Origin: Hydrogenophaga sp. SL48
GTDB lineage: Bacteria > Pseudomonadota > Gammaproteobacteria > Burkholderiales > Burkholderiaceae_C
Reading direction: 5' to 3'
Assembly: GCF_021729865.1 (NCBI RefSeq)
Contig: NZ_CP063400.1
Span: 496,001 to 560,000 of the forward strand
Length of the DNA: 64,000 nucleotides
The number at the start of each line of letters is the position of its first letter. Position 1 is the first letter of the stretch. This document shows, piece by piece, positions 1 to 10,046 of this stretch. The position numbers and the translations under genes are program-made. The notes below the pieces were generated by a model. That model did not search any database. It worked only from the letters and a program-made list of their open reading frames with translations, and was not told the DNA's origin.

Positions 1-1
1 C

Positions 2-547
2 CAGTGGCCGGTTCCCAACGACATGGGGCCGCGTGGCGTGGCGCGCAAGGTCATGGCGCCGCGCCAGGACACCCCAGCGCCCGCAGGCAGCCGCCCGCCG
101 AAGCCGGTGGTCCATGCGCCAGCTCCCATCGAGCCGGTGGAGCCGTTGCTGACGGGCTGGGACCGTGTGGCGCAGCGATGGACCTTGTTCTGGCGTCAGG
201 TGTGGGAAGACGTCACCCGCAGTGGTCGCGAGCTGGTGAGGGTGAGTCGCATCGACCGGCCTGAAGCCGCGTTGCTGGCGCCCGAGCAGGCGTTCTTCCT
301 GAGGGAAAACATCAAGTTGCGCTTGCTCAACGCGCGGCTCGGCCTGCTGGCCCGGCAGATGGACTCGGTGCAGGATGACCTCAAAGGCATTGACGCGGCG
401 CTCTCGCGTTACTTCGACACCACCGCGCCCGAGGTCACCGCTGCGCAGGCGGCGGTGGCGCAGTTGCGTGCCGAACTGGTGGTGGTCGCGCTGCCTCAGC
501 CCGAAGAGAGCCTGGCCGCGCTCGCGGTGGCGGCCGGGGGGCGCTGA
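2..547 (+). CDS. hemX: HemX-like protein, C-terminal part (5' end outside window)
   Basis: The reading frame is already open at the first bases, so the gene begins upstream and only its last ~180 residues are present. The stretch FLRENIKLRLLNARLGLLAR matches the conserved C-terminal region of HemX, a membrane-anchored protein encoded between hemD and hemY. HemX resembles uroporphyrinogen-III methyltransferase in name only, and its role in haem synthesis is unclear. The Pro/Ala-rich segment near the window edge looks like a linker. The stop codon overlaps the hemY start by one base (TGATG), indicating translational coupling. Confidence 0.8.
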   Translation, partial: QWPVPNDMGPRGVARKVMAPRQDTPAPAGSRPPKPVVHAPAPIEPVEPLLTGWDRVAQRWTLFWRQVWEDVTRSGRELVRVSRIDRPEAALLAPEQAFFLRENIKLRLLNARLGLLARQMDSVQDDLKGIDAALSRYFDTTAPEVTAAQAAVAQLRAELVVVALPQPEESLAALAVAAGGR

Positions 548-1860
548 TGAACCAGCAACACCGTCAGGCCGGCGCCATGCGCAGCGTGTTCTGGTTGCTC
601 GGGCTGGCTGCGCTGGCGGTCGCACTGGCCTTGCTCGTGGGACACAACCAGGCCATGGTCACATTGTTCTGGCCACCGTACCGGTTCGACGTGTCGTTCA
701 ACTTCGTGTTGTTTTGCCTGATCGGTGGCTTTGTGTTGCTGTACCTGGCCATGCGGGCCATCGCCTTGCTCAGGGAGTTGCCTTTGCAGGCCCAGCGCTG
801 GCGCAACCAGCAGCTGGAGCGTGCTGCTGTGGGCTCCGTGATGGACGCGCTGGCGCAGTTGCTGGCCGGCCGTTTTGTGCGGGCCCGGGCCGCCGGCCTG
901 GCTGCGCTGGAGCAGCTCAACGCCCAGCCCTCGGCCCAGTGGCCGCGTCGCCAGCAGCTGCAGTTGCTGGCCCACCTGTTGGTGGCCGAGGCGGCCCAGT
1001 CGCTGCAAAACCGCAGCGCGCGCGACGAGCACCTGCAGGCCGCACTCCATCCCAAGCTGGCAAAAGTCTCGCCGGAAGCGCGTGAAGGCGCCTTGTTGCG
1101 TGCTGTGCGCTGGGCGGTGGAGGACCGCGACGTGCAGGCCGCCCGCAGTCACCTGGCCGAACTGCCGCAAGGTGCAGGACGGCGCATCCAGGCGCTGCGC
1201 CTCAAACTGCGCGTGGCCCGGCTTGGCGGTGACACCAGCGAAGCACTGGAAACGGCGCGCCTGCTGGCCAAACACCGGGCGTTCTCCCCGGACGCCTCAC
1301 GGAGCATCGTGCGCGGGCTGGCGCTGGACGCGCTGCGCGAGGCGCACGACCTGTCCCAGCTGAAGGCCGTGTGGGAGCGCCTGGACGCCACAGAGCGGGC
1401 CATGCCCGAGCTGGCGCTCGCAGCCGCCGAGCGCGCCAACCGCATCGCCGCGACCGACGCCCGCGAGGCGTCCTCACAACAGGCGGTGGGGATGTCCGGT
1501 GCCTGGCTGGCACCCGTGTGGCAAGGCTTTTCCACGCTGGACGCCACTCAGCAGCGTCAACTGGTCCAGGCACTTGAGCCTGGTCTGCCCCAGCTGGATG
1601 CTGCGTGGCTCGCGCGCCTGGAGCAGAGTCAACGCCAGTGGCCAAACAACGCCTACCTTCAGTACCTGACCGGCCAGGCCTGTGTGCAGCGCCAGCTTTG
1701 GGGCAAGGCTGCTCAGCTGCTCGGTCAAGCCAGCCACAGCCTGAGAGAGCCAGCACTGTTGCGGCGCACTTGGTGTTCCCTGGCGACGCTGGCTGAAGAA
1801 CGGGGCGACGAAGCATCGGCGCAGGCGGCCTGGAAAAAGGCGGCGCTGCTGGCGGACTGA
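547..1860 (+). CDS. hemY: HemY-like TPR membrane protein
   Basis: The 437-residue protein has two N-terminal hydrophobic segments (about residues 14-34 and 52-74) followed by an all-helical, Ala/Leu-rich region typical of the HemY_N plus TPR architecture. HemY proteins of this type sit in the inner membrane at the end of hem operons. They are distinct from the oxygen-dependent protoporphyrinogen oxidase also called HemY. The start at 547 overlaps the hemX stop; an in-frame ATG at 577 (MRSVFWLL) gives an N-terminus closer to the family norm and may be the real start. A bidirectional terminator follows. Confidence 0.85.
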   Translation: MNQQHRQAGAMRSVFWLLGLAALAVALALLVGHNQAMVTLFWPPYRFDVSFNFVLFCLIGGFVLLYLAMRAIALLRELPLQAQRWRNQQLERAAVGSVMDALAQLLAGRFVRARAAGLAALEQLNAQPSAQWPRRQQLQLLAHLLVAEAAQSLQNRSARDEHLQAALHPKLAKVSPEAREGALLRAVRWAVEDRDVQAARSHLAELPQGAGRRIQALRLKLRVARLGGDTSEALETARLLAKHRAFSPDASRSIVRGLALDALREAHDLSQLKAVWERLDATERAMPELALAAAERANRIAATDAREASSQQAVGMSGAWLAPVWQGFSTLDATQQRQLVQALEPGLPQLDAAWLARLEQSQRQWPNNAYLQYLTGQACVQRQLWGKAAQLLGQASHSLREPALLRRTWCSLATLAEERGDEASAQAAWKKAALLAD

Positions 1861-1917
1861 TGCATCTCTGGTCTGTGGCCGGGCAGGTGTTCCAGGACCT
1901 GTTGAGACCCCCAAAGT

Positions 1918-1948
1918 AAAAAAGCCGACCCCAAGGTCGGCTTTTTTT
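1918..1948. terminator. Bidirectional terminator between hemY and rne
   Basis: A 10-bp stem (AAAGCCGACC / GGTCGGCTTT) with a CCAA loop is flanked by A-runs on the left and a T-run on the right. It can therefore stop transcription of both the hem operon (plus) and rne (minus), which converge here. Confidence 0.9.
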
Positions 1949-1983
1949 GCTCTGCGACCTCGTTCAGCCGCAGGCCTCCGGCA

Positions 1984-4965
1984 TCACCGGCCTTCGAAGG
2001 GCAGGGTCACCGTGCTCAGGTCTTTTCTGGTCTCGACCAACACCAGGGCACCTTCGTCAGCCACCACCACCGGCTTGGGTTCGCGTGGCACATGGACGGG
2101 CTTGGGTTCGGCCGCGATCGCGGCTTGAACCTCGGCCACCTTGCTGGCGTTGGAGTTGACCCACTCCAGACCGCTCGTCTGCGCGACTTGGTGGAGGTCG
2201 TCCATCGACAGCGTGTACGGCGTCACTTTGGGCAGGCCTGCGGTGGGAACGGACGCTGCTGCGGTTGGGGCCTCCATGGGAGCGCGAACGGCGACCGGCT
2301 TTGGCACCTCGGCGATCACGGGGGCGACGGCACGGGGTGCCTCGACCTCCACCGCTGCGGCAGGGGCGGGTTCGGCCATCACGGGCGCCAGTGATGCCGG
2401 TTCAGCTGCCGCCGGCTGGCTGAAGTAGCTGCGTGTCGGCCTGTCGGCCTCGGCCTCCGGAGCTGAAAATGCCGGCGCTTCCACGGGTGTCTCGACGGTG
2501 GTGATGCCTTCAGCGACGTCCCCTTCGCGTGGAGCACGTTCGCGGCGGTCACGGCCATAACGATCACGGCTGCGGCGCTCGCGAGGTGCGCGTTGGGCGT
2601 TGTCAGCATCTCCTTCGACAGTCCCCACCACGACGGACGGGTTGTCCTGCACTTCGGGCGATGGGATGTTGGCCGCGTCATGGATCGCGGCGACCTCGTT
2701 GCCCTCGACCTCGGATTGACGGCGGCGGTTGTCGCCCCCACGGCCCCGGCGTTCGCGACGCTGGCCTTCGGCCGCTTCGCTGGTCTCCGCCACCGGAGCA
2801 GACACGCCCAGCGCTGGCGCATCCACAGCGGGTGCCTCGCGACGGTTGTCGCGACGGTTGCCGTTGCGGCCTTCACCGCGATTCTGACCTTCTGGGCGAC
2901 CCTGACCTTCGCCCCGGCCATCGATGCGGGCTTCGCCAACCGGTTTTTCGTTGCGACGCTCGCCATTGCGGCCTTCACCACGCACTTCACCGTTGCGGCC
3001 TTCGCCGCGTGGGCCACGGCCGCCTTCTCGGCCTTCACGGCCTTCGCCTCGACCTTCACGCGGACCCCGGCCATCGGAGGAACGGCCTCCGCGGGCACCG
3101 CGACCGTCGCGACGCGGTTCTCCTCGTGCGTCACGGGTGCCGGTGTCCGCTACGGGTGCCGGTGCGGGCACTGCCGCTGCAGGCGCCGCAGCCGGAGCCG
3201 CCGCATCACTGCCACCAAACAGGTCTTTGAGCCAGCCGAAGAATCCCCGTTCGGCCGGCGCGGCCTTGGCGGCGGGCACGGGTGCAGGCGCCGGCGCGAC
3301 GGCGACGGGTGCCTGAGCGACGGCGACCGGTGCTTCCGGCTTGGGAGCGGCCACAGGTGCCGGACCGTCGGGCAGCACGCCCTTGATCACCGGTTCCTGC
3401 TTGTTGGTGCGTTCCTGGCTGCGGCGGGTGAATCCGGTGGCTTCGTCCGGCTCATCGGCGAGCTTGTAGCTGGCGTCCAGGCTGTCCAGGCGCGGGTCGT
3501 CGTGCTTCAGGCGTTCGAGCTTGTAGTTCGGCGTGTCCAGCGACTTGTTGGGCACCAGCAGCACGTTGATGCGCTGTTTGAGTTCGATCTTGGTGATCTC
3601 GGTGCGCTTCTCGTTCAGCAGGAAACTGGCCACTTCGACCGGCACCTGCACCAGCACGGCGGCCGTGCTGTCCTTGAGCGACTCTTCCTGGATGATGCGC
3701 AGGATCTGCAGCGCCGAGCTTTCGGTGTCGCGGATGTGGCCGGAACCACCGCAGCGCGGGCAGGGGATGGACGAGCCTTCGCTCAGCATGGGCTTGAGGC
3801 GCTGGCGGCTCATTTCGAGCAGGCCGAACTTGCTGATCGCACCGAACTGCACTCGGGCACGGTCCTGGCGCAGCGCATCGCGCAGGCGGTTTTCCACTTC
3901 GCGACGGTTCTTCGACTCTTCCATGTCGATGAAGTCGATCACGATCAGGCCGCCGAGGTCGCGCAGGCGGGCCTGGCGCGCCACTTCGTCAGCGGCTTCC
4001 AGGTTGGTGCGGGTGGCGGTCTCTTCGATGTCGCCGCCCTTGATGGCGCGTGCCGAGTTCACGTCCACCGCCACCAGTGCTTCGGTCTGGTCGATCACGA
4101 TGGCGCCGCCAGAAGGCAGGTTCACCGTGCGGCTGTAGGCGGTTTCAATCTGGTGTTCGATCTGGAAGCGGCTGAACAGCGGCGCGTCGTCACGGTAGCG
4201 CTTCACGCGGTGACCGTGTTCCGGCATCACGTGGCTCATGAACTGGTGCGCCTGTTCGTAGATGTCGTCGGTATCGATCAGGATCTCGCCGATGTCGCTG
4301 TTGAAGTAGTCGCGGATCGCGCGGATCACCAGGCTGGATTCCTGGTAGATCAGGTAGGCGCCCTTGCCTCCCTTGGCGGCGCCGTCGATGGCGGTCCACA
4401 GCTTGAGCAGGTAGTTCAGGTCCCACTGCAGTTCGGGTGCGTCGCGACCGATGCCAGCGGTGCGGGCGATGATGCTCATGCCGTTGGGGTATTCGAGCTG
4501 GTCCAGCGCCTGCTTGAGCTCCTGGCGGTCTTCGCCTTCGATGCGGCGGCTCACGCCACCGCCGCGCGGGTTGTTGGGCATCAGCACCACGTAGCGGCCG
4601 GCGAGGCTCACGAACGTGGTGAGCGCCGCGCCCTTGTTGCCGCGTTCTTCTTTTTCGACCTGGACCAGCAGCTCCTGGCCTTCCTTGATCACGTCGTTGA
4701 TGCGGGCCTGCGAAGGCGAGGCATTGCCCTGGAAGTACTGGCGCGAGATCTCCTTGAACGGCAGGAATCCGTGGCGGTCTTCGCCGTAGTCCACGAAGCA
4801 GGCTTCGAGCGACGGCTCGACGCGCGTGACGACGGCCTTGTAGATGTTGCCCTTGCGCTGTTCGCGCCCTTCGATTTCGATTTCGTAGTCGAGCAGTTTT
4901 TGCCCGTCCACGATCGCCAGGCGGCGCTCTTCGGCCTGCGTGGCGTTGATCAGCATGCGTTTCAT
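1984..4965 (-). CDS. rne: Ribonuclease E
   Basis: This is the endoribonuclease that initiates mRNA decay and processes rRNA and tRNA precursors, and scaffolds the degradosome. At 993 residues it begins [20 protein letters not shown], the usual RNase E N-terminus. An S1 domain follows (~residues 35-120), then the DNase-I-like catalytic region with DVNS and IDFIDM carrying the two metal-binding aspartates, and the zinc-link CPRC. The last ~450 residues are a low-complexity Arg/Gly/Glu and Pro/Ala region, as expected for the disordered scaffold tail. An upstream GTG/ATG would extend it, but ATG 4965 has AAGGAA at good spacing and the conserved N-terminus. It is divergent from rluC. Confidence 0.97.
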   Translation of the reverse strand: MKRMLINATQAEERRLAIVDGQKLLDYEIEIEGREQRKGNIYKAVVTRVEPSLEACFVDYGEDRHGFLPFKEISRQYFQGNASPSQARINDVIKEGQELLVQVEKEERGNKGAALTTFVSLAGRYVVLMPNNPRGGGVSRRIEGEDRQELKQALDQLEYPNGMSIIARTAGIGRDAPELQWDLNYLLKLWTAIDGAAKGGKGAYLIYQESSLVIRAIRDYFNSDIGEILIDTDDIYEQAHQFMSHVMPEHGHRVKRYRDDAPLFSRFQIEHQIETAYSRTVNLPSGGAIVIDQTEALVAVDVNSARAIKGGDIEETATRTNLEAADEVARQARLRDLGGLIVIDFIDMEESKNRREVENRLRDALRQDRARVQFGAISKFGLLEMSRQRLKPMLSEGSSIPCPRCGGSGHIRDTESSALQILRIIQEESLKDSTAAVLVQVPVEVASFLLNEKRTEITKIELKQRINVLLVPNKSLDTPNYKLERLKHDDPRLDSLDASYKLADEPDEATGFTRRSQERTNKQEPVIKGVLPDGPAPVAAPKPEAPVAVAQAPVAVAPAPAPVPAAKAAPAERGFFGWLKDLFGGSDAAAPAAAPAAAVPAPAPVADTGTRDARGEPRRDGRGARGGRSSDGRGPREGRGEGREGREGGRGPRGEGRNGEVRGEGRNGERRNEKPVGEARIDGRGEGQGRPEGQNRGEGRNGNRRDNRREAPAVDAPALGVSAPVAETSEAAEGQRRERRGRGGDNRRRQSEVEGNEVAAIHDAANIPSPEVQDNPSVVVGTVEGDADNAQRAPRERRSRDRYGRDRRERAPREGDVAEGITTVETPVEAPAFSAPEAEADRPTRSYFSQPAAAEPASLAPVMAEPAPAAAVEVEAPRAVAPVIAEVPKPVAVRAPMEAPTAAASVPTAGLPKVTPYTLSMDDLHQVAQTSGLEWVNSNASKVAEVQAAIAAEPKPVHVPREPKPVVVADEGALVLVETRKDLSTVTLPFEGR

Positions 4966-5581
4966 GATGCGTTTCCTTCGGTCTGACACTGACATGGTGC
5001 TGGGACGAACCCAGGCACCGACCTGCCGTGAACCAGCGGAAAAGCGCGAACGAGGGGGAGGAACTGCCGGAGAGCCACCGACCCGGTGCCCACCCGGCAT
5101 GGGCCGGGTGTGTGGGGTTGTTCGAGGCGGGGCACGCTGGGTGTGCCGCGTCGAACCGCCGGGTCAGGGCGTAGGCGCGTGGACTTGGGTGAGCAGGGAG
5201 GGCTTGATGGCTGTCTGGGACATGGATCGCGCCGGTGAGGTCTCTGGCTTCACTTCATCCTCACCCAGCAGGCTCCTGTGCGTCAATGGCGCTAGGGGGA
5301 GCTTGGCTGGGCGATTGGGTTATTCCGTATTCGGGTTCGCAGTTTTCTGATGGTTTCGCCCGATGCTTCCACCTGGTCGAGGTGCGGCTCCAGCCTCATC
5401 AAAGAGGGCGTCGGGAGCGGCAGCCAGACTTGGGTGCAGCGGGTGGCAACTTGTTCCAGCCGGGTCCCTGGCATCCGATGCTCGGGGAGTCTGCTGGCGG
5501 TGACTGCCTTAAACTCAAGGAAATCAATCACTTACAGCACACGACTGGTGCAGCGCATTATAGTGCGCTCCCCCGGTCGGT
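4966..5581 (-). promoter_or_regulatory. Long rne 5' leader / rne-rluC divergent intergenic region
   Basis: These 616 bases hold no convincing gene. On the minus strand a perfect TATAAT lies at 5557-5562, inside a small palindrome (GCGCA at 5553-5557, TGCGC at 5564-5568); no good -35 box is visible. If used, the rne mRNA would carry a leader of about 590 nt. A perfect 8-bp hairpin (CACCCGGC, loop ATGG, GCCGGGTG) is at 5091-5110. Known in E. coli: rne has a long structured leader through which RNase E autoregulates its mRNA. That the same applies here is inference. Confidence 0.45.
5553..5568. promoter_or_regulatory. Palindromic -10 region shared by rne and rluC
   Basis: Arms GCGCA and TGCGC flank TTATAG. 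The minus strand reads TATAAT (5562 to 5557) towards rne; the plus strand reads TATAGT (5559-5564) towards rluC. Overlapping -10 boxes would make the two promoters mutually exclusive. No clear -35 is seen in either direction. Confidence 0.4.
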
Positions 5582-6598
5582 GTGGCCGGTATTTCCAGCG
5601 GTTTTTCCTTGAATTCCAAGCCCACCATTTCGTCCGCAGCGGCGGTCCAGTTCCTCACGGTCGATGAAGAGTCGGCCGGCCAGCGGCTGGACAACTTCCT
5701 CATCCGGGTGCTCAAGGGAGTGCCCAAAACCCACATTTACCGCATCATCCGCTCGGGCGAGGTGCGACGAAACAAAGGTCGTGTGGGGGCGGATGATCGT
5801 GTGGTTGCAGGTGATGTATTGCGCATTCCACCGATTCGCCTGTCGGAGCGGGCGGAAGAAAAGGCCGCGCACCCGGCGCCCGCGCGCGAATTTCCGGTGG
5901 TGTATGAAGATGAGGCGTTTCTCGCTATCGACAAACCCGCTGGGGTGGCGGTGCATGGTGGCAGCGGCGTCAGTTTCGGCGTGATCGAGCAAATGCGCCA
6001 GGCCCGACCGCAGGCCCGCTTGCTCGAATTGGTGCATCGGCTCGACCGCGAAACCAGCGGCATTCTCCTGATTGCCAAAAAGAAGAGCGCGCTCAAGGCG
6101 TTGCAGGACCAATTCCGTGAACGGGAAACCGGCAAGACCTATCTGGCGCTGGTCAAAGGCGTCTGGCCCGCCAAACTCAAGGTGCTGGATCAGCCCTTGC
6201 ACAAATACCTGTTGCCCGACGGCGAGCGCCGCGTTCGGGTCACCAGCAAGGACGATCCGGAAGGGATGAAGTCGGTGACCTTGGTGAAGGTGGTCAAGCA
6301 GCTGGATGCGCCAGTTGGGTTATCGGGGGCCTGTTCATTGGGCTTTACGTTGCTGGAAGTCACCATTAAGACCGGGCGAACGCACCAGATCCGAGTACAT
6401 CTTTCGCATGCAGGGTATCCGATTGCCGGTGACGACAAATACGGTGACTTTGAACTGAACAGGTTATTGGGCAGAGTGGGGCTCAAACGCATGTTCTTGC
6501 ATGCCTGGCGATTGAGGCTGACGCATCCGATTTCTGGCGAATCACTGGAGTTACATTCTGAATTGCCATCAGAGTTGCAAACTTGGGCGGACAGCTGA
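5582..6598 (+). CDS. rluC: 23S rRNA pseudouridine synthase, RluC type
   Basis: This enzyme converts specific 23S rRNA uridines to pseudouridine. The S4 RNA-binding domain is at ~residues 32-75 (GQRLDNFL...THIYRIIRSGEVRRN). The catalytic signature HRLDRETSG is at 152-160, with Asp155 as nucleophile. The length (338 aa) fits RluC/RluD proteins, and the divergent rne neighbour, as in many proteobacteria, favours RluC. The start is uncertain: GTG 5582 lies only ~18 bases past a possible -10 box, and TTG 5609 is an alternative. Neither has a clear Shine-Dalgarno sequence. Confidence 0.9.
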   Translation: MAGISSGFSLNSKPTISSAAAVQFLTVDEESAGQRLDNFLIRVLKGVPKTHIYRIIRSGEVRRNKGRVGADDRVVAGDVLRIPPIRLSERAEEKAAHPAPAREFPVVYEDEAFLAIDKPAGVAVHGGSGVSFGVIEQMRQARPQARLLELVHRLDRETSGILLIAKKKSALKALQDQFRERETGKTYLALVKGVWPAKLKVLDQPLHKYLLPDGERRVRVTSKDDPEGMKSVTLVKVVKQLDAPVGLSGACSLGFTLLEVTIKTGRTHQIRVHLSHAGYPIAGDDKYGDFELNRLLGRVGLKRMFLHAWRLRLTHPISGESLELHSELPSELQTWADS

Positions 6599-6677
6599 AT
6601 TTGGTATTAGAATTTGGCCCGAGCCTCGACAGGGCGCTCAATCGTTGGAAGTCAACCGAACCTATAAAGGACAACTA

Positions 6678-6983
6678 ATGGCAACATATACCGAACTGAT
6701 GGCGCAGGCGCAAGCGTTGATGACGCAGGCCGAACAGGCGCGCAAGGATGAATTGTCGACCGCCATCGCCGACATCAAGGCGAAAATGAAGCAATACGGC
6801 ATCACCGTGGCCGACTTGGGCGGTGCGGCGGGCACCAAGAAGCCTGCCAAGACCAAATCCAAGGCGGCCGCGAAGTACAAGGGCCCGAATGGCGAACTCT
6901 GGGCCGGTGGCCCTGGTCGCAAGCCCGAGTGGGTGCGTGCGGCGCTGGCGGCGGGCAAGGACATCGAGAGCTTCCGCATCTGA
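6678..6983 (+). CDS. H-NS family nucleoid-associated protein
   Basis: This 101-residue protein is a histone-like silencer that binds AT-rich DNA. Residues 1-45 are a helical oligomerisation region. A Lys/Ala-rich linker (~55-68) follows, then the C-terminal H-NS DNA-binding motif YKGPNGELWAGGPGRKPEWV. ATG 6678 is preceded by AAAGGA at correct spacing, so the longer in-frame extension upstream is not needed. A TAGAAT at 6608-6613 could be its -10 box. It is a single-gene unit closed by the terminator at 7001. Which H-NS paralogue it is cannot be told from the sequence. Confidence 0.92.
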   Translation: MATYTELMAQAQALMTQAEQARKDELSTAIADIKAKMKQYGITVADLGGAAGTKKPAKTKSKAAAKYKGPNGELWAGGPGRKPEWVRAALAAGKDIESFRI

Positions 6984-7000
6984 GTCCCGCCAACGACCGG

Positions 7001-7027
7001 AAAAAGGCACCTGCGGGTGCCTTTTTT
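7001..7027 (+). terminator. Terminator after the H-NS gene
   Basis: The stem GGCACC / GGTGCC is extended by A5 on the left and T6 on the right, with a TGCG loop. It lies directly downstream of the H-NS stop codon. Confidence 0.9.
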
Positions 7028-7074
7028 GTTGGGCGCGCCACCGATAATCTGAACACCTTTTCACATCACAACCC

Positions 7075-7734
7075 ATGCGCCCGCGCCAATTCGACCTCAT
7101 TGCCTTCGACTGGGACGGCACCCTGTTTGACTCCACCGCCATCATCGTGCGCTGCATTCAGGCGGCGGTTCGGGATGTCGGCGGGACCGTGCCCACCAAT
7201 GAGGCGGCGAGTTACGTGATCGGGCTTGGGTTGATGCAGGCGCTGGCGCACGCCGCACCCGATGTGCCCGCTGATCAATATCCGGTGTTGGGCGAGCGCT
7301 ATCGGCATCACTATCTGGCCCACCAGAACGACATCAGCCTGTTTGATGGCGTGCTGCCGATGTTGTCGGGACTCAAGTCGCGCCATCACTGGCTGGCCGT
7401 GGCGACAGGCAAGAGCCGTCGCGGGTTGGACGAGGCTCTCCACGCCGTGGAGTTGCAGGGGTTGTTCGACGGTTCTCGCACCGCTGACGAGACCGCTGGC
7501 AAGCCCAGCCCGTTGATGCTGCAAGAGTTGATGCGCGAGTTCGGCGTGGACCCCCGGCGCACCTTGATGATTGGGGACACCACCCACGACCTGCAGATGG
7601 CGCTCAACGCGGGGTGTGTGAGTGTCGGTGTCAGCTATGGCGCGCACGAGCCAGGGGGCTTCGCAGCGCTCGCGCCACGCTTCGTTGCGCATTCGGTTCG
7701 CGAACTGCACGAATGGCTGGACCAACACGCTTGA
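7075..7734 (+). CDS. HAD-family phosphatase (phosphoglycolate phosphatase-like)
   Basis: This is a haloacid-dehalogenase superfamily hydrolase of 219 residues. Motif I is DWDGTL (Asp12 nucleophile, Asp14 acid), with a helical cap after it. Motif II/III is in VATGKSRRGL, and motif IV is GDTTHDLQMA. The arrangement fits subfamily IA, as in Gph, but the substrate cannot be read from the sequence. GATAAT upstream at 7042-7047 is a possible -10 box. Its stop is 9 bases before the Rieske gene, and the S49 peptidase follows, so the three probably form an operon. Confidence 0.85.
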   Translation: MRPRQFDLIAFDWDGTLFDSTAIIVRCIQAAVRDVGGTVPTNEAASYVIGLGLMQALAHAAPDVPADQYPVLGERYRHHYLAHQNDISLFDGVLPMLSGLKSRHHWLAVATGKSRRGLDEALHAVELQGLFDGSRTADETAGKPSPLMLQELMREFGVDPRRTLMIGDTTHDLQMALNAGCVSVGVSYGAHEPGGFAALAPRFVAHSVRELHEWLDQHA

Positions 7735-7743
7735 CGCCGCACC

Positions 7744-8124
7744 ATGAATCCAACCGAGGGTGATGCCCTGCAGGCCTTGTGCAATGGCCGTGACCTCGTC
7801 AGCGGGGGTGTCGCGGTGCCGTTTGATGTGATGTACGCCGGGCAAAGTTGTCGCGCTTTTGCGATCCGTTTTCGAGGGCAAGTCCATGCCTACCTGAACC
7901 GGTGCGCGCACGTGGCCATGGAGATGGATTGGCAACCCAACCGCTTTTTTGACGACAGCGGGCAATGGTTGCTGTGCGCCACCCACGGCGCGACGTACGA
8001 ACCAGCCAGTGGGGCCTGCAGTGGTGGCCCCTGTCGCGGAGGGCTGGTCACGGTGCCACTGGTCGAGCGAGATGGCGTGGTGTTCTGGCAGGCACAATAC
8101 CCGTTCCAACCCCTGGTTTTTTGA
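7744..8124 (+). CDS. Small Rieske [2Fe-2S] protein
   Basis: The 126-residue protein carries a Rieske cluster motif: Cys54-x-His56 and Cys78-x2-His81 within CATHGATYEP. There is no oxygenase catalytic domain and no membrane anchor, so it is a stand-alone, soluble ferredoxin-like Rieske protein. Proteins of this type sit between a HAD phosphatase and an S49 peptidase in related Burkholderiales. The redox partner is unknown. Confidence 0.88.
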   Translation: MNPTEGDALQALCNGRDLVSGGVAVPFDVMYAGQSCRAFAIRFRGQVHAYLNRCAHVAMEMDWQPNRFFDDSGQWLLCATHGATYEPASGACSGGPCRGGLVTVPLVERDGVVFWQAQYPFQPLVF

Positions 8125-8135
8125 ACAGCGTACAT

Positions 8136-9119
8136 ATGAACGACGACCCTTTGGATCTTTCTCCCCATTCGCCCGTTGGGCCACGTGGAAATACCGGGTG
8201 GGAGCGCGAGACCATTGAAAAGCTGGTGTTCGCCACGCTCAGGGAGCAGCAGGCGGTGCGTCGCTGGAAGCTGTTTTCAAGGCTGTTGTGGCTCGCACTG
8301 ATCGGCTTTTTTGTCTGGCTGTGGTTCAGTCAAGCGAACATGGGCAATGCCGTGAGCACACCGCACACGGCGGTGATTGACATCAAGGGTGAAATTGCCT
8401 CGGGTGCTGAAGCGAGCGCCGAGAACGTCGTGAGTTCTCTGCATTCCGCCTTTGAAGACAGCGGCGCTCAGGCGATCGTGCTGTTGATCGACTCACCTGG
8501 CGGCAGTCCGGTGCAGGCTGGCATCATCAACGACGAGATCACCCGACTCAAGGCGTTGCACAATAAAAAGGTGTATGCGGTGGTGGAAGAGACCTGCGCG
8601 TCGGCCGCTTACTACATCGCTGCCTCGGCCGATGAAATCTACGTCGACAAGGCCAGCCTTGTGGGCAGCATCGGCGTGCTCATGGACGGTTTTGGATTCA
8701 CCGGACTGATGGACAAACTGGGTGTGGAGCGGCGTTTGATGACCGCGGGCACCAACAAAGGCATGCTCGATCCGTTCAGCCCCCAGGACGCTACTCAGAA
8801 TGCCCACATGCAATCCATGTTGAGCGAAATCCACACGCAGTTCATCCAGGTGGTGAAGAAAGGGCGCGGTGAGCGCCTCAAGGAAACCCCGGACACCTTC
8901 AGTGGACTCGTCTGGAGCGGTCAGCAGGCGGTGGCTCAGGGCTTGGCCGACGGTCTGGGCAGTCTTGACCATGTGGCCCGTGAAATTGTCAAGGCGGAAG
9001 ATATCGTGGACTACACCCAGCGGGAAAATGTGGGCATGCGCCTTGCTCGTGAGCTGGGTGTGAGCATGGGTGAGGGCGTTTTCAGGGCCGCTCGAGCGGC
9101 CGGTCTGCAACTTAGATAA
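8136..9119 (+). CDS. S49 family signal-peptide peptidase (SppA/SohB-like)
   Basis: This 327-residue protein is an inner-membrane serine protease expected to degrade signal peptides or membrane-protein fragments. A single transmembrane segment spans ~residues 48-66. The S49 core follows, with LLIDSPGGSP at ~117-125. Ser156 (CASAAYY) and Lys208 (TNKGML) sit 52 residues apart, the spacing of the catalytic Ser-Lys dyad in short bacterial SppA enzymes. ATG 8136 lies 11 bases after the Rieske stop; an upstream extension in frame overlaps that gene and is rejected. Confidence 0.9.
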   Translation: MNDDPLDLSPHSPVGPRGNTGWERETIEKLVFATLREQQAVRRWKLFSRLLWLALIGFFVWLWFSQANMGNAVSTPHTAVIDIKGEIASGAEASAENVVSSLHSAFEDSGAQAIVLLIDSPGGSPVQAGIINDEITRLKALHNKKVYAVVEETCASAAYYIAASADEIYVDKASLVGSIGVLMDGFGFTGLMDKLGVERRLMTAGTNKGMLDPFSPQDATQNAHMQSMLSEIHTQFIQVVKKGRGERLKETPDTFSGLVWSGQQAVAQGLADGLGSLDHVAREIVKAEDIVDYTQRENVGMRLARELGVSMGEGVFRAARAAGLQLR

Positions 9120-9153
9120 CCGCAGCCGATTCAAGTAACAACAGGGTTGATCA

Positions 9154-10029
9154 ATGAAAATTCAAAAAGCTGTTTTTCCTGTGGGTGGTTTGGGCACGCG
9201 CTTCCTGCCCGCCACCAAGGCCATTCCCAAAGAGATGCTGCCGGTGGTCGACAAGCCGCTGATCCAGTACGCGGTCGACGAAGCCTACGCGGCAGGCATA
9301 CGGGAAATGATCTTCATCACGGGCCGCCACAAGCGCGCCATCGGTGATCATTTTGATGCGGCTTTCGAGCTCGAATACGAACTCGAGCGTGGCAACAAGA
9401 CCGAGTTGCTCCAGATCGTGCACGACATCAAGCCCGACGACATGGACTGCGTGTTCATTCGCCAGCCTCGCCCGCTGGGCTTGGGCCATGCCGTTCTGTG
9501 CGCAGAGCGGGTGGTGGGCAACGACCCGTTTGCGGTTTTGCTGGCCGATGACCTGATGGTGGGCAAGGTCGGGGGGCATTCTGTGCTCCAGCAAATGGTT
9601 GCGGCCTATGAAAAGAGCCCGGGCACCGTGCTGGCTGTGCAGGACGTGCCGCGCGAGGACACCCGACGCTATGGTGTGGTGGACGTGCATGGTGTCATCG
9701 ACACCGTGGCCGAAGTCTTCGGCATGGTGGAAAAGCCTTTGCCCGAGGCCGCACCGTCGACGCTGGCGGTGGCGGGCCGCTACATCCTCACGCCGGCGGT
9801 GTTCGAGAGCATCCGTCGCCAGCCTCGCGGCGCGGGTGGCGAGATCCAGCTGACCGATGGCATTGCCGCTCTGATCGGCACCGAAAAGGTGTATGCCTAC
9901 CGCTACGAAGGCACCCGCTACGACTGCGGCAGCAAAGAGGGCTTCTTGCAGGCCACCATCGACCTGGCCTTGGCCAATCCCGAACTGAGCGACGCGGTTC
10001 GCGCGCACATGCGGGCCGCACTGGGCTGA
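9154..10029 (+). CDS. galU: UTP-glucose-1-phosphate uridylyltransferase
   Basis: It makes UDP-glucose from UTP and glucose-1-phosphate for envelope polysaccharides and trehalose/galactose metabolism. The N-terminus has the nucleotidyltransferase signature [20 protein letters not shown], followed by [17 protein letters not shown] (~residues 130-132) fits the metal/UDP-sugar site. Length (291 aa) matches GalU. The gene is convergent with the methyltransferase gene, with only ~17 bases between and no evident terminator. Confidence 0.96.
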   Translation: MKIQKAVFPVGGLGTRFLPATKAIPKEMLPVVDKPLIQYAVDEAYAAGIREMIFITGRHKRAIGDHFDAAFELEYELERGNKTELLQIVHDIKPDDMDCVFIRQPRPLGLGHAVLCAERVVGNDPFAVLLADDLMVGKVGGHSVLQQMVAAYEKSPGTVLAVQDVPREDTRRYGVVDVHGVIDTVAEVFGMVEKPLPEAAPSTLAVAGRYILTPAVFESIRRQPRGAGGEIQLTDGIAALIGTEKVYAYRYEGTRYDCGSKEGFLQATIDLALANPELSDAVRAHMRAALG

Positions 10030-10046
10030 TCCGCACTGGGAGGCGT

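Noticed and set aside
2593..4986. 797-codon plus-strand open frame
   Set aside because: It is antisense to rne, which is fully supported by motifs.
5235..5612. Open frames between rne and rluC
   Set aside because: None has a ribosome site or protein-like composition; the stretch is better read as the rne leader.
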